From CAYNZV01 sp965217095 (GTDB taxonomy: Bacteria > Latescibacterota > UBA2968 > UBA8231), in NCBI GenBank assembly GCA_965217095.1, contig OZ244235.1:1860001-1924000 (forward strand): a DNA stretch of 64,000 bases, given 5' to 3'. This document shows positions 1-7,917 of this stretch, in pieces (position 1 is the stretch's first letter; every line of letters starts with the position of its first letter). The notes under the pieces are model-generated. The model searched no databases and was not told the DNA's origin. It worked only from the letters and a program-made list of their open reading frames with translations. The position numbers and the translations under genes are program-made.

Positions 1-222
1 CGGGTGAATGCGATCGCCCCGGGTTGGATAGAAACCGATCTGAGCCGGCCGACCATCCAAGATCCGGTTAAGAGCGCCAAGATATTGGGAAGAACGCCCA
101 TGGCGCGCTTTGGCGAAGCGGAGGATATTGGCTGGGCGGCGGTCTACCTTGCGTCACCAGCGGCAAAGTTCGTGACGGGCGTCTGTCTGCCTGTAGACGG
201 CGGCGTCTTGATCGGTTTGTAG
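1..222 (+). CDS. SDR-family oxidoreductase, C-terminal part (partial)
   Basis: The reading frame is open from the first base of the window, so the 5' part lies outside. The 73 visible residues carry the C-terminal signature of classical short-chain dehydrogenases: an NAIAPGWI segment (post-catalytic PG motif) and the closing segment ASPAAKFVTGVCLPVDGG, which forms the last strand of the Rossmann fold. The Ser-Tyr-Lys catalytic residues are not in the window, so the substrate cannot be judged. Most FabG-like SDRs end this way. The next gene (alkyl-DHAP synthase homologue) begins 29 bases downstream on the same strand, so co-transcription is likely. Confidence 0.85.
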   Translation, partial: RVNAIAPGWIETDLSRPTIQDPVKSAKILGRTPMARFGEAEDIGWAAVYLASPAAKFVTGVCLPVDGGVLIGL

Positions 223-251
223 TCGGCTGCAAACGGGAGAATAGATTCTTC

Positions 252-2084
252 ATGCTGGAAATCCTTGCCATCGTCGTTGGCGTGACCATCCTTCTGTTCC
301 TGATAGCTCTAGCCCGTGCGCCCCACAGCGACGACGCGCTCTGCTACGACACGAGCGACGGAATCCGTGATCCCCACAAATGGGGGTACACCGATACGCG
401 CTTCGAGTTCGACGGCGCACGCGCCGTCCGGGTAACTGGAGACCGCTATCCCATTGCCGGTTACAGCATGCCGTACTTCCTCGACTTTGCCGAGGAGGTT
501 CTGGGAGTACCGATCAGGCCTGAGGATGCCGTCGCCGAAGCGGTTCCCGACGCTGCACCACCCGCGGTTTCGAACGAGCCATTTCTGGACGGGTTGCGCG
601 AGGTTCTCGATGCAGACCAGATCTCCCAGGTGGCATCCGACCGGCTGGTGCATAGCCATGGCCAGCTGAGCGTCGACGAGGTGTATCGTTTATTGCACGG
701 CAAGTCGTTGGAGCGGATCGTCGATATCGTCCTCTATCCTCAGAAGGAAGAAGACGTAACCGCGATAATCCAGCTGGCAAACCTGCACGGAGCCTGTCTG
801 GTGCCGTGTGGGGGGGGCACCAATGTCAGCGGTGCCCTGGCCTGCGGGTCGACCGAACGGCGCTGTATCGCGTCCGTCGATATGCGCCGCATGAAGCGCA
901 TCCTGTGGCTCGACGAGGAAAACCTGCAAGCCTGTGTCGAAGCGGGGATCTCCGGCAAGGAGCTGGAACGAGAGCTGGACGCCAAGGGCTATACCTCCGG
1001 TCACGATCCCGACAGCATCGAGCTCTCGACCCTAGGTGGGTGGATCTCCACCAACGCCAGCGGCATGAAGAAGAGCAAGTACGGAAACATTGAGGATATC
1101 GTTCTCGAGGCGACGCTGGTCACCCCCACAGGCGAGGTCGAAGCGCGTCGCGCAACCCCGCGCAATTCGGTGGGGGTGCCGCCGCGGGTCTTCCTTTTCG
1201 GCAGTGAGGGCAACTTCGGTGTCATCACCAAAGCGATCATCAAGGTCCATCCGCGGCCCGAGGTGCGGCGGTACGGATCCCTGGCTTTTCCATCGCTGCA
1301 GCACGGGGTTCGCTTCCTGAAGGAGCTCCGAAGGGTGGGGGCGGTACCGGCCAGCATCCGTCTGGTAAGCAACGTGGAGTTTCGCTTCAGCCTGGCGTTA
1401 AAACCCGCCCCCGGATTCTTCAAGGGAATCACGGGCGCACTGCAGGATTTCTTTCTTTACAAGATCTTGCGTTTCGATCCGCTGCAGATAACCGCGAGCA
1501 CAATCGTAATGGAGGGCACCGAGCGCGAGGTAGAACATCAATCAGAGACTCTGTTCGCGACGGCCAAGAGATTCAAAGGCATGAACGGCGGCTCGGGAAA
1601 AGGGCGCCGGGGATACATGCTAACCTTCGGCATCGCCTACATAAGAGATTTCTTCAGTCAATTCCATATCCTTGGCGAGACCTTCGAAACCTCAGTCCCG
1701 TGGGATCGCATTGAGACTGTGTGCGAAGCGGTTCAGGGCGAGCTGATTTCCCAGTGTCGATCCTATGACGTTCCGGGGAAGCCGTATCTCGCCTACCGGG
1801 TGACCCAAACCTATCATACTGGAGTGTGTATCTACTTTACCATGGCTTTCTGCGGTAAGGGATTGGAAAAACCGGAAGAGGTCTACCACAACATCGAGCG
1901 CGCCTTGCGTCAGGTGATCCTGGACAACGGCGGCTCGCTCTCCCACCACCACGGCATCGGCAAGATTCGCCGCAACTTCTTGCCGCAGATTCAAACGGAA
2001 AACAGCACCCGCGTGCTGCGGGACATCAAGAGCTCGATGGATCCCAACAATGTCTTCGCCGTGGGCAACGGCCCGTTCTCGTAG
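252..2084 (+). CDS. Alkyldihydroxyacetonephosphate synthase (AGPS) homologue, FAD-linked
   Basis: This 610-residue FAD-binding type 4 (VAO-fold) protein resembles alkyl-DHAP synthase, which replaces the acyl group of acyl-DHAP by a fatty alcohol to make ether lipids. Residues 1-23 form a single hydrophobic helix, absent from the peroxisomal enzyme. A segment near residues 36-70 (WGYTDTRF, then GDRYPIAG) matches the AGPS N-domain. The FAD pyrophosphate loop PCGGGTN is at 185-191, followed by HDPDS and ASGMKKSKYGNIED. The C-terminal cap holds a CIYF motif with Y528 and the SLSHHHGIGK histidine triad at 565-567, both characteristic active-site elements of AGPS. Other FAD type 4 oxidases (D-lactate dehydrogenase, GlcD) lack this combination. 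The following SDR starts 5 bases downstream, so the two are probably co-expressed. Confidence 0.85.
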   Translation: MLEILAIVVGVTILLFLIALARAPHSDDALCYDTSDGIRDPHKWGYTDTRFEFDGARAVRVTGDRYPIAGYSMPYFLDFAEEVLGVPIRPEDAVAEAVPDAAPPAVSNEPFLDGLREVLDADQISQVASDRLVHSHGQLSVDEVYRLLHGKSLERIVDIVLYPQKEEDVTAIIQLANLHGACLVPCGGGTNVSGALACGSTERRCIASVDMRRMKRILWLDEENLQACVEAGISGKELERELDAKGYTSGHDPDSIELSTLGGWISTNASGMKKSKYGNIEDIVLEATLVTPTGEVEARRATPRNSVGVPPRVFLFGSEGNFGVITKAIIKVHPRPEVRRYGSLAFPSLQHGVRFLKELRRVGAVPASIRLVSNVEFRFSLALKPAPGFFKGITGALQDFFLYKILRFDPLQITASTIVMEGTEREVEHQSETLFATAKRFKGMNGGSGKGRRGYMLTFGIAYIRDFFSQFHILGETFETSVPWDRIETVCEAVQGELISQCRSYDVPGKPYLAYRVTQTYHTGVCIYFTMAFCGKGLEKPEEVYHNIERALRQVILDNGGSLSHHHGIGKIRRNFLPQIQTENSTRVLRDIKSSMDPNNVFAVGNGPFS

Positions 2085-2089
2085 CGACC

Positions 2090-2896
2090 ATGTTCCGCGA
2101 CAAGGTAGTGATCGTGACCGGGGCTTCCTCCGGGCTTGGCGCGACCTTGGCGACCGAGTTCGCCGGTACCGGCGCAAAAGTCGCGCTGTTTTCTCCCGAG
2201 GAAGAGAAGCAGGAGGAGGTTGCGCGGCAATGCGAAACGGCGGGTGGCAAGGCATTGCCGGTGGTGGGCGACGTGACCCGTGAGCACGACTGCAGCGCCT
2301 TGGTGGAGAAAACGCTGAGCTCGTTCGGCGGGATAGACTATCTCATTGCCAACGCCGGCATAAGCATGTGGGCGCCCTTCGCCGATGTGGACGATCTTCA
2401 GGTCTTTCGAAAACTGGTCGAAGTGAACTACCTCGGGGCGGTGAACTGCATTCACTACGCCCTGCCCCATCTGCTTGCCAGCAAGGGCATGGTGGTAGCG
2501 ATTACCTCAATCCAGGGCAAGATCGGCGTGCCGCTTCACACCGGATACGTCGGCTCCAAACACGCTCTTCAGGGGTTCTGCGAGTCGTTGCGCATGGAGC
2601 TTGTCGGCACCGGAGTGGACGTCCTCACGGTGCTGCCACATTGGTTGCGCGGTACCGACCTGAGAAAGAACGCCTTCGGCAAGGACGGCCGCGCCCTCGG
2701 CACCTCGTCCCGGCGCCACAGTAGAGAGTCGATCTCCCTAGAAGAGGCGGCGCGCGCGATCATGAAGGCGACCCACAAGCGGAAACGCTCGCTGGTTATT
2801 CCCTGGAAGCTGCGGTTGCTACTGGCCCTCAACCTATTCAGTCCGAGGTTGGCCGAGTCTCTGATCACAGGTGCCGTGAAGCACCAGGATGACTGA
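2090..2896 (+). CDS. Short-chain dehydrogenase, possible acyl/alkyl-DHAP reductase
   Basis: This 268-residue classical SDR has the NAD(P) loop TGASSGLG at 10-17, the NAG motif (ANAG) and catalytic residues S140, Y153 and K157 (YVGSK). After the catalytic core it carries a basic, hydrophobic C-terminal segment (residues about 224-258: KRKRS, then a WKLRLLLALNLF stretch) that could associate with membrane. It lies 5 bases after the AGPS homologue. In animals the step after AGPS is done by an SDR (DHRS7B/PexRAP) that reduces the DHAP ketone, so the context suggests this enzyme makes 1-alkyl-glycerol-3-phosphate. That assignment is inference; as a family member alone it could reduce many substrates. 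Confidence 0.8.
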   Translation: MFRDKVVIVTGASSGLGATLATEFAGTGAKVALFSPEEEKQEEVARQCETAGGKALPVVGDVTREHDCSALVEKTLSSFGGIDYLIANAGISMWAPFADVDDLQVFRKLVEVNYLGAVNCIHYALPHLLASKGMVVAITSIQGKIGVPLHTGYVGSKHALQGFCESLRMELVGTGVDVLTVLPHWLRGTDLRKNAFGKDGRALGTSSRRHSRESISLEEAARAIMKATHKRKRSLVIPWKLRLLLALNLFSPRLAESLITGAVKHQDD

Positions 2897-3079
2897 CTTG
2901 AGCGCGAGCGGCATGAGCGAACGGTCTCCCTCCGGTTATCACCTTAACCTACCCCCATTCACCACGCACGGCTGTCCTCATCCCGAGCCGACCTGGAACC
3001 CCGTGGCGCTCCGCGGCGTTTCTCGTTCTGGCGGGATCGGTAACTGTTCGAAACGATATCTCGAAGTGTAGATCGAGCG

Positions 3080-3961
3080 ATGTATAGGCTGATATCAGTT
3101 TTTCTTCTTGTGCTACTGATCTCCGGCTCGGCCTTGGGCCAGGATCCGGATACGGTGCTGACCGTTTCCATTCCCAATGGGGAGTTTATGCGGTTCGCCT
3201 GGATAGAGCCGGGAAACTTCCTCATGGGAACGGAAGATGAGGACCTACCGAACGGAGCGGATGAGGTTCCGGCCCACGAAGTCACGATCAGCACCGGATT
3301 CTACATGAGCATCTTTGAGATCACGCAAGGACAGTGGCGGGCCGTCATGGAGACCAATCCCTGGCGGTTCGAACGCTACACCATTGATCACATTCACAGC
3401 CCGGCCAGCCACGTTTCCTGGGAGGATGTGCAGGAGTTTATTACGGTTTTGAACGAGTTCGAGGGCGGGTCGGTGTATCGCCTTCCCACCGAAGCAGAGT
3501 GGGAATATGCAGCCCGTGGTTTCACCAGCTCACTCTGGTTTTTTGGCGATTCCCCCAACGCGTTGCAGCTCTACGCCTGGTATTGGAGCAACGCCTGGAA
3601 TCGAGGGCAGTCGTTCGCGCATTTGGTCGGTTCCAAACTGCCCAATCCGTTCGGCCTCTACGACATGCATGGCAACGTGTGGGAATGGGTCCAGGATTGG
3701 TACGGTCCGTATTCCGCAACAGCCAAGACCGATCCTGAGGGTCCGGCCGAAGGGAGCCGGAAGGTGCTGCGCGGCGGCGGATTTGTGAGCCCGCTGTACG
3801 AAGCTCGATCCGGCGTTAGAAGCAGCGAAGTCCCCGACAGCCGCTTTTCAGATATCGGCGCCCGCCTGGTGCGTCGCGCCGTGCCGACCCCAGTGCGCGC
3901 GGAGAGCTGGGGGCGGGTTAAGGCTCACCTCCGACCCAACGAGAACCCCTCAAGTCCGTAA
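3080..3961 (+). CDS. Exported FGE-sulfatase (SUMF1) fold protein without cysteines
   Basis: This 293-residue protein has an N-terminal signal peptide (residues 1-20, a run of hydrophobics ending ALGQ). The rest follows the formylglycine-generating-enzyme fold: MGTEDED near the start of the domain, an LPTEAEWEYAARG motif, the GNVWEWVQDW motif and a late RGGGF segment. The protein contains no cysteine at all, whereas aerobic FGE needs two active-site cysteines to activate sulfatases. It is therefore probably a structural or binding member of the family (like many exported SUMF1-domain proteins) rather than a sulfatase activator. No operon partner is obvious; the gap to the previous gene is 183 bases. 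Confidence 0.85.
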   Translation: MYRLISVFLLVLLISGSALGQDPDTVLTVSIPNGEFMRFAWIEPGNFLMGTEDEDLPNGADEVPAHEVTISTGFYMSIFEITQGQWRAVMETNPWRFERYTIDHIHSPASHVSWEDVQEFITVLNEFEGGSVYRLPTEAEWEYAARGFTSSLWFFGDSPNALQLYAWYWSNAWNRGQSFAHLVGSKLPNPFGLYDMHGNVWEWVQDWYGPYSATAKTDPEGPAEGSRKVLRGGGFVSPLYEARSGVRSSEVPDSRFSDIGARLVRRAVPTPVRAESWGRVKAHLRPNENPSSP

Positions 3962-4069
3962 ACTCACAATCCTTCCCTGAGTGATGTATTTTTGCGGCAG
4001 TGGCGCCCCAACGGTCCAGGATTCGTAACCCCCACTGATTAAAAGAGTTCCGTAAATAAAATTATTTTT

Positions 4070-4085
4070 GTCGCATTTTTGCGAC
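4070..4085. repeat. Perfect 6-bp inverted repeat in AT-rich DNA
   Basis: GTCGCA and TGCGAC are separated by four T residues, flanked on both sides by T-rich DNA, 109 bases after the FGE-fold gene. It could be a weak terminator for that gene or an operator or activator site above the sigma-54 promoter 100 bases downstream. The T-run after the stem is interrupted, so a terminator call is not firm. Confidence 0.4.
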
Positions 4086-4184
4086 GATTTGTTTCTCCAA
4101 CCGCGATCTTGACAGCTTCGCTCAGGTCCGCGCAAAGTGTTATTAAAACAATTGCTTATGGACTTTGAACCGGAGAGCCCTGAG

Positions 4185-4199
4185 TGGCACACATCTTGC
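4185..4199 (+). promoter_or_regulatory. Sigma-54 (RpoN) type promoter
   Basis: TGGCAC, five bases, then TTGC: an exact match to the core of the -24/-12 consensus (TGGCAC-N5-TTGC), including the invariant GG and GC. The expected transcription start is about 10-12 bases after the GC, near 4210, giving a leader of about 48 bases to the sigma-factor gene at 4259. A TTGACA hexamer at 4109-4114 further upstream has no convincing -10 partner. Confidence 0.7.
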
Positions 4200-4258
4200 C
4201 AAGGTCTTGCTCGTCTCCAATCGGCTAATCCGAAAACCATGAGGAGCAAGGCAGTTCC

Positions 4259-5113
4259 ATGCGCGAAACGATAGACGGAAACAAGGATTCGGTGTTGCCC
4301 TCCTATTTCTCCTACATCGCGGAGTCTCATCCGCTGTCGAGGGATCGAGAGCGCGAACTGGCAGAGCGCATCCAGAGAGGAGACCTTGATGCGCGGGATG
4401 AGTTGGTGCGGGCGAATCTTCGTTTCGTCGTCAGTATCGCCATGAACTACCTGAACCGAGGCATGAGCCTTGCCGATCTCATCAGCGCCGGAAACATGGG
4501 ATTGCTCACCGCTGCCGAGCGCTTCGATGCGGGGCGCGGATTCAAGTTCATTTCCTATGCGGTCTGGTGGATCCGCCAGTCGATTATCCAGAGCATGGTA
4601 GATCAATCCCGGGCTGTACGACTCCCCGCAAACAGGATTGCCCTGCTAAGAAACATCACCAAGACTTCACAACGTCTCGGCAAGAAACTCGAAGCCGAAC
4701 CGGCGCTGGAGGATATCGCGGACGAACTGGAGCTGCCGGTCCAGGAGTTGCTGAATACGGTGTTGAGTGCCCGCGTGGTCTGCTCTCTCGACGATGGCGA
4801 CGAGGAATCACACACGACCCTTTTAGACAACTTGCCGGACAGGTCGCAGCGAGCTCCGGATGAGGATGTGGTGAGGTCGTCGGACAGCGTGGAACTCGGT
4901 CGTACACTCTCCACCTATCTCGATTACCGAGAACGGCGGATCGTACAACTCTATTTCGGCTTCGACGGCAACAAAGCGATGACCCTGGAACAGATCGGTA
5001 CGTTACTTGGTCTAACCCGGGAAAGGGTGCGGCAGATCAAAGAAGACGCTCTGACGAAATTGCGCCGTACCCGACAGTCCTCCGGTCTGCAACCGTTGGT
5101 GGAAACCTGCTGA
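4259..5113 (+). CDS. Sigma-70 family RNA polymerase sigma factor (group 1/2, short form)
   Basis: This 284-residue sigma factor has region 1.2 (residues about 13-40), region 2 with SAGNMGLLTAAERFD and FKFISYAVWWIRQSI (about 77-105), region 3 (about 125-190), and region 4 ending in the helix-turn-helix EQIGTLLGLTRERVRQIK (about 244-261). The WWIRQSI and RERVRQIK motifs are those of RpoD/RpoS-type factors rather than ECF factors. It lacks the long region 1.1 and is about the length of FCB-group RpoD proteins. GAGGAG lies 12 bases before the ATG. The sigma-54-like promoter upstream suggests an alternative rather than the primary housekeeping factor; that is inference. Confidence 0.9.
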   Translation: MRETIDGNKDSVLPSYFSYIAESHPLSRDRERELAERIQRGDLDARDELVRANLRFVVSIAMNYLNRGMSLADLISAGNMGLLTAAERFDAGRGFKFISYAVWWIRQSIIQSMVDQSRAVRLPANRIALLRNITKTSQRLGKKLEAEPALEDIADELELPVQELLNTVLSARVVCSLDDGDEESHTTLLDNLPDRSQRAPDEDVVRSSDSVELGRTLSTYLDYRERRIVQLYFGFDGNKAMTLEQIGTLLGLTRERVRQIKEDALTKLRRTRQSSGLQPLVETC

Positions 5114-5218
5114 GCTTCGAGACACCAACGGAACCGTCAAAATTCCTATAGGCGTAGGCCTCTGACCTCAAGCTGATCAGCACTGTCGCTGGCTCGCTCC
5201 CCTCCCCGCAGAAACCGC

Positions 5219-5247
5219 TTTACAATATTCAACGTCCCCTATATTAT
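5219..5247 (+). promoter_or_regulatory. Sigma-70 promoter for the barrel protein gene
   Basis: TTTACA at 5219-5224 and TATTAT at 5242-5247 are separated by 17 bases. Transcription would begin near 5254, about 30 bases before the chosen start codon at 5285. The region is markedly AT-rich compared with its surroundings. Confidence 0.6.
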
Positions 5248-5284
5248 TGTATATATTGATCTTGTGGGGAGATTCCAGTTACCG

Positions 5285-6034
5285 ATGACAACCGTTTTTT
5301 GGGCCCTTGCCGCCGTTTGTCTGATTGCCCCGAGCGCCCTCGACGCTATTTCCTACCATAAAGGATCGCAGCTGCATCTGGCGATTCTGGGTTCGCAGGT
5401 AAAGTTTCCGATTTTTACCAAGGAATTTAAAGAAGGTGAGAACGTTGTGACAGTGGGGGGCGTCCGCGAGTTATGGCTCCCCGATCAAACGGAGACCTTC
5501 GGATTCCGCATGGAGATGGACCGCATCCGGTCGAACGGCTCCGGCCTGGGAGTCGGCCTGACCTACTGGCGCACCGAATTCGCCGACGCGTCCTTTCTGT
5601 ACAACCGCGAGGGGCAATGGAACCGAATCGCCGCGTACCGGGCGCCGCAGCACCAGTTTTTCTTTCTCGATCTCAACGCGATCCTGATTCCATGGGAATC
5701 GCATCGCCAGGCGCTTGCTTTCGTGGCACTGATCGGGCTGGTGGGCGACTATGAGGAATACCGTATCGACAAGTATTCCAACACCTCTTCCGATCCGACG
5801 CAGGTGGGATTGACTACGGCAAACCGGAGTGCGTTCCAAACTCGATTTGGCTTCGGCTTCGGAGCCCGATTCCATTTCATGGGTCGCCTCTCGCTGTGGT
5901 TCGAAAAACGCTGGATCGTAGGGGAGCGCTTCAGCACCGGTCGCAACTTCACCGAAGGCGGCTTCTTTGCGACCGGGTCGCAAAAGACACTCTACGCGCC
6001 GATCAACTCGGTGGCCCTCGCACTGACGCTCTGA
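5285..6034 (+). CDS. Exported protein of unknown function, probable outer-membrane beta-barrel
   Basis: The chosen ATG gives a 249-residue protein with a signal peptide (hydrophobic residues 3-17, then ALDA). An in-frame GTG at 5264 would overlap the GGGGAG ribosome-binding site and add residues before the signal sequence, so it was rejected. The mature part alternates polar and hydrophobic residues in short stretches (for example SGLGVGLTYW, FGFGFGARFHF) and ends SVALALTL, as expected for an outer-membrane barrel with about eight strands. I do not recognise the family. It has its own promoter and stands alone between the sigma-factor gene and a leftward gene, so its role cannot be inferred from context. 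Confidence 0.75.
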   Translation: MTTVFWALAAVCLIAPSALDAISYHKGSQLHLAILGSQVKFPIFTKEFKEGENVVTVGGVRELWLPDQTETFGFRMEMDRIRSNGSGLGVGLTYWRTEFADASFLYNREGQWNRIAAYRAPQHQFFFLDLNAILIPWESHRQALAFVALIGLVGDYEEYRIDKYSNTSSDPTQVGLTTANRSAFQTRFGFGFGARFHFMGRLSLWFEKRWIVGERFSTGRNFTEGGFFATGSQKTLYAPINSVALALTL

Positions 6035-6035
6035 A

Positions 6036-6395
6036 TCAGTTGCTCTTGCTCCATACCTGATTCCCTAACGCTTCGGCACGGGCCAAAAACGCCAGCATCT
6101 CCTCGCGCAGCTCTCCAGGAAGTTCCGCGAACGGAACAGGTACAGATTCCGCCGGCAGCGGTTCTGGCTCGTTTACCCAGCGCCCATCCTTCATTTTCCA
6201 GCATATCGCCTTCGCCGTCGCGGCACTCTTGCGGACGAAGTATCGATCGCCGTTTCGGAAAACCTCGATACCCATAATGCCCATCCATGCTAGTGTGGCT
6301 TCAAGGTCAAGATAGAGACGGAGTTCGCACCCCTCAATCCGAATCGCTTGTGTCGCTGGGAGCGAGCTTCTAATTTGCAGGACTGGCCAACGCAC
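6036..6395 (-). CDS. Hypothetical protein, convergent with the barrel gene
   Basis: The leftward frame reads like a real protein at its C-terminal two thirds: a segment with YLDLEATLAWMGIMG and GDRYFVRKSA and a helical tail (ELREEMLAFLARAEALG). No ATG is well placed. A GTG at 6395 is used here; the frame is open to 6446, which would leave only 16 bases to the divergent gnd gene, and an internal ATG at MGIMG would shorten the protein to about 84 residues. No domain is recognised, no signal peptide or membrane segment is seen. The stop lies 2 bases from the end of the convergent barrel gene. Confidence 0.5.
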   Translation of the reverse strand: MRWPVLQIRSSLPATQAIRIEGCELRLYLDLEATLAWMGIMGIEVFRNGDRYFVRKSAATAKAICWKMKDGRWVNEPEPLPAESVPVPFAELPGELREEMLAFLARAEALGNQVWSKSN

Positions 6396-6462
6396 CGCCC
6401 GACCTGCTCGGCACGTTGGGCTTGTAACAAACCTGCACGAAACCAAGGAGAAGCTGAACTAA

Positions 6463-7917
6463 ATGCCACAGGCAGATATTGGGCTGATCGGCCTGGCCGT
6501 GATGGGTGAAAACCTAGTGCTCAATATGGCCAATCACGGCTTTACCGTTGCGGTCTACAATCGGACCATCGAAAAGGTGGACACCTTTCTTGCGGGCCGC
6601 GCCCAGGGGAAACCGATATTGGGCGCCCGCTCACCACAAGAGCTCGTGGATCAGCTCAAACCACCGCGCCGAATCATGATGATGGTGCAGGCGGGCAGCG
6701 CCGTGGACAAAGTGATCGAAAGCCTTTCGCCGTTGCTCGACCGCGGAGACATCCTCATCGACGGTGGTAATTCCAACTACCTCGACACCATCGGCAGAGC
6801 CCGATCACTGGATGCCAACGGGTTGCGTTACCTAGGAACCGGCGTTTCTGGAGGCGAGGAGGGAGCACTGACGGGTCCGAGTATCATGCCGGGCGGTCAC
6901 CAGGAGGCTTGGCCGCACGTGAAGGACATCTTTCAGGCGATTGCGGCCAAGGTCGATGACGGCACCCCCTGCTGCGATTGGATTGGGAGTGACGGTGCCG
7001 GGCACTACGTCAAGATGGTGCACAACGGAATCGAATACGGGGACATGCAGCTGATCTGCGAGGCGTACTGGATCATGCGCAACGTCCTCTCTTTGAGCCC
7101 ACAGGAGATCGGTATCATTTTTCGCGAATGGAACAAAGGCGAACTGGACAGCTACCTGGTGGAGATCACCGGAGAGATACTGGGACACACCGACGCAGAG
7201 ACCGGCAAACCGATGGTCGACCTTATCCTAGACGCTGCGGGCCAGAAAGGGACCGGCAAATGGACCGGTATCGAGGCGCTGCAGCTGGGTGCCCCCGCCG
7301 CCACTATTACCGAAGCGGTGTTCGCCCGCTGCATCTCGGCATTGAAGGAGGAACGCATCGCCGCGGCCAGGATCCTGGGGGAAGTCGAAGGCAACTTTTC
7401 GGGTGATCGCGATGGTTTCGTGGAGGACGTGAGGCGCTCTCTCTACGCCTCCAAGATCTGCTCCTACGCTCAGGGCTTCCAGCTACTGAGGATGGCCGCC
7501 GAGGAACATGCATGGGAGCTGGACTACGGCAGCATCGCCTCCATGTGGCGTGGCGGATGTATTATTCGGGCGCAGTTCTTGGGCCGCATTGGCGAGGCGT
7601 TCGCCGGCGACCCAAAGCTAACCAACCTGCTGATGGACCCGTATTTCTCGAGCGCCTTGAGAGAGGGACAAGCATCCTGGCGTCGCGTGGTGATGCAGGC
7701 TGTGGAGCGCGGCATTCCGGTGCCGGGATTCTCCAGCGCCCTGGCCTACTTTGACGGCTATCGCAGCGCTATCCTTCCGGCCAACCTGTTGCAGGCACAG
7801 CGGGACTATTTTGGCGCTCACACCTATGAACGGGTGGACAAACCACGAGGCGAGTTCTTCCACACCAACTGGACCGGGCACGGTGGCGACACCGTGTCCA
7901 CGGCTTATAACGTTTGA
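6463..7917 (+). CDS. gnd: 6-phosphogluconate dehydrogenase, decarboxylating
   Basis: This protein oxidises 6-phosphogluconate to ribulose 5-phosphate and CO2 with NADP in the oxidative pentose phosphate pathway. At 484 residues it has the usual long-form length. The N-terminal coenzyme domain starts with GLIGLAVMGENL (about residues 7-18) and YNRT. The substrate-binding signature GTGVSGGEEGA and the catalytic KMVHNGIEYGDM segment (Lys and His-Asn) follow. The all-helical C-terminal domain includes GQKGTGKWT and LRRDYFGAHTYER-like sequence near the end. Its 3' end overlaps the convergent sulfatase gene by 13 bases. Confidence 0.97.
   Translation: MPQADIGLIGLAVMGENLVLNMANHGFTVAVYNRTIEKVDTFLAGRAQGKPILGARSPQELVDQLKPPRRIMMMVQAGSAVDKVIESLSPLLDRGDILIDGGNSNYLDTIGRARSLDANGLRYLGTGVSGGEEGALTGPSIMPGGHQEAWPHVKDIFQAIAAKVDDGTPCCDWIGSDGAGHYVKMVHNGIEYGDMQLICEAYWIMRNVLSLSPQEIGIIFREWNKGELDSYLVEITGEILGHTDAETGKPMVDLILDAAGQKGTGKWTGIEALQLGAPAATITEAVFARCISALKEERIAAARILGEVEGNFSGDRDGFVEDVRRSLYASKICSYAQGFQLLRMAAEEHAWELDYGSIASMWRGGCIIRAQFLGRIGEAFAGDPKLTNLLMDPYFSSALREGQASWRRVVMQAVERGIPVPGFSSALAYFDGYRSAILPANLLQAQRDYFGAHTYERVDKPRGEFFHTNWTGHGGDTVSTAYNV

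Noticed and set aside
2889..3071. Short open frame between the SDR and the FGE-fold gene
   Set aside because: Low-complexity composition and no ribosome site or family; treated as noncoding gap.
4109..4143. TTGACA as a sigma-70 promoter of the sigma factor gene
   Set aside because: No acceptable -10 hexamer at 15-19 bases; the sigma-54-type site downstream is a better match.
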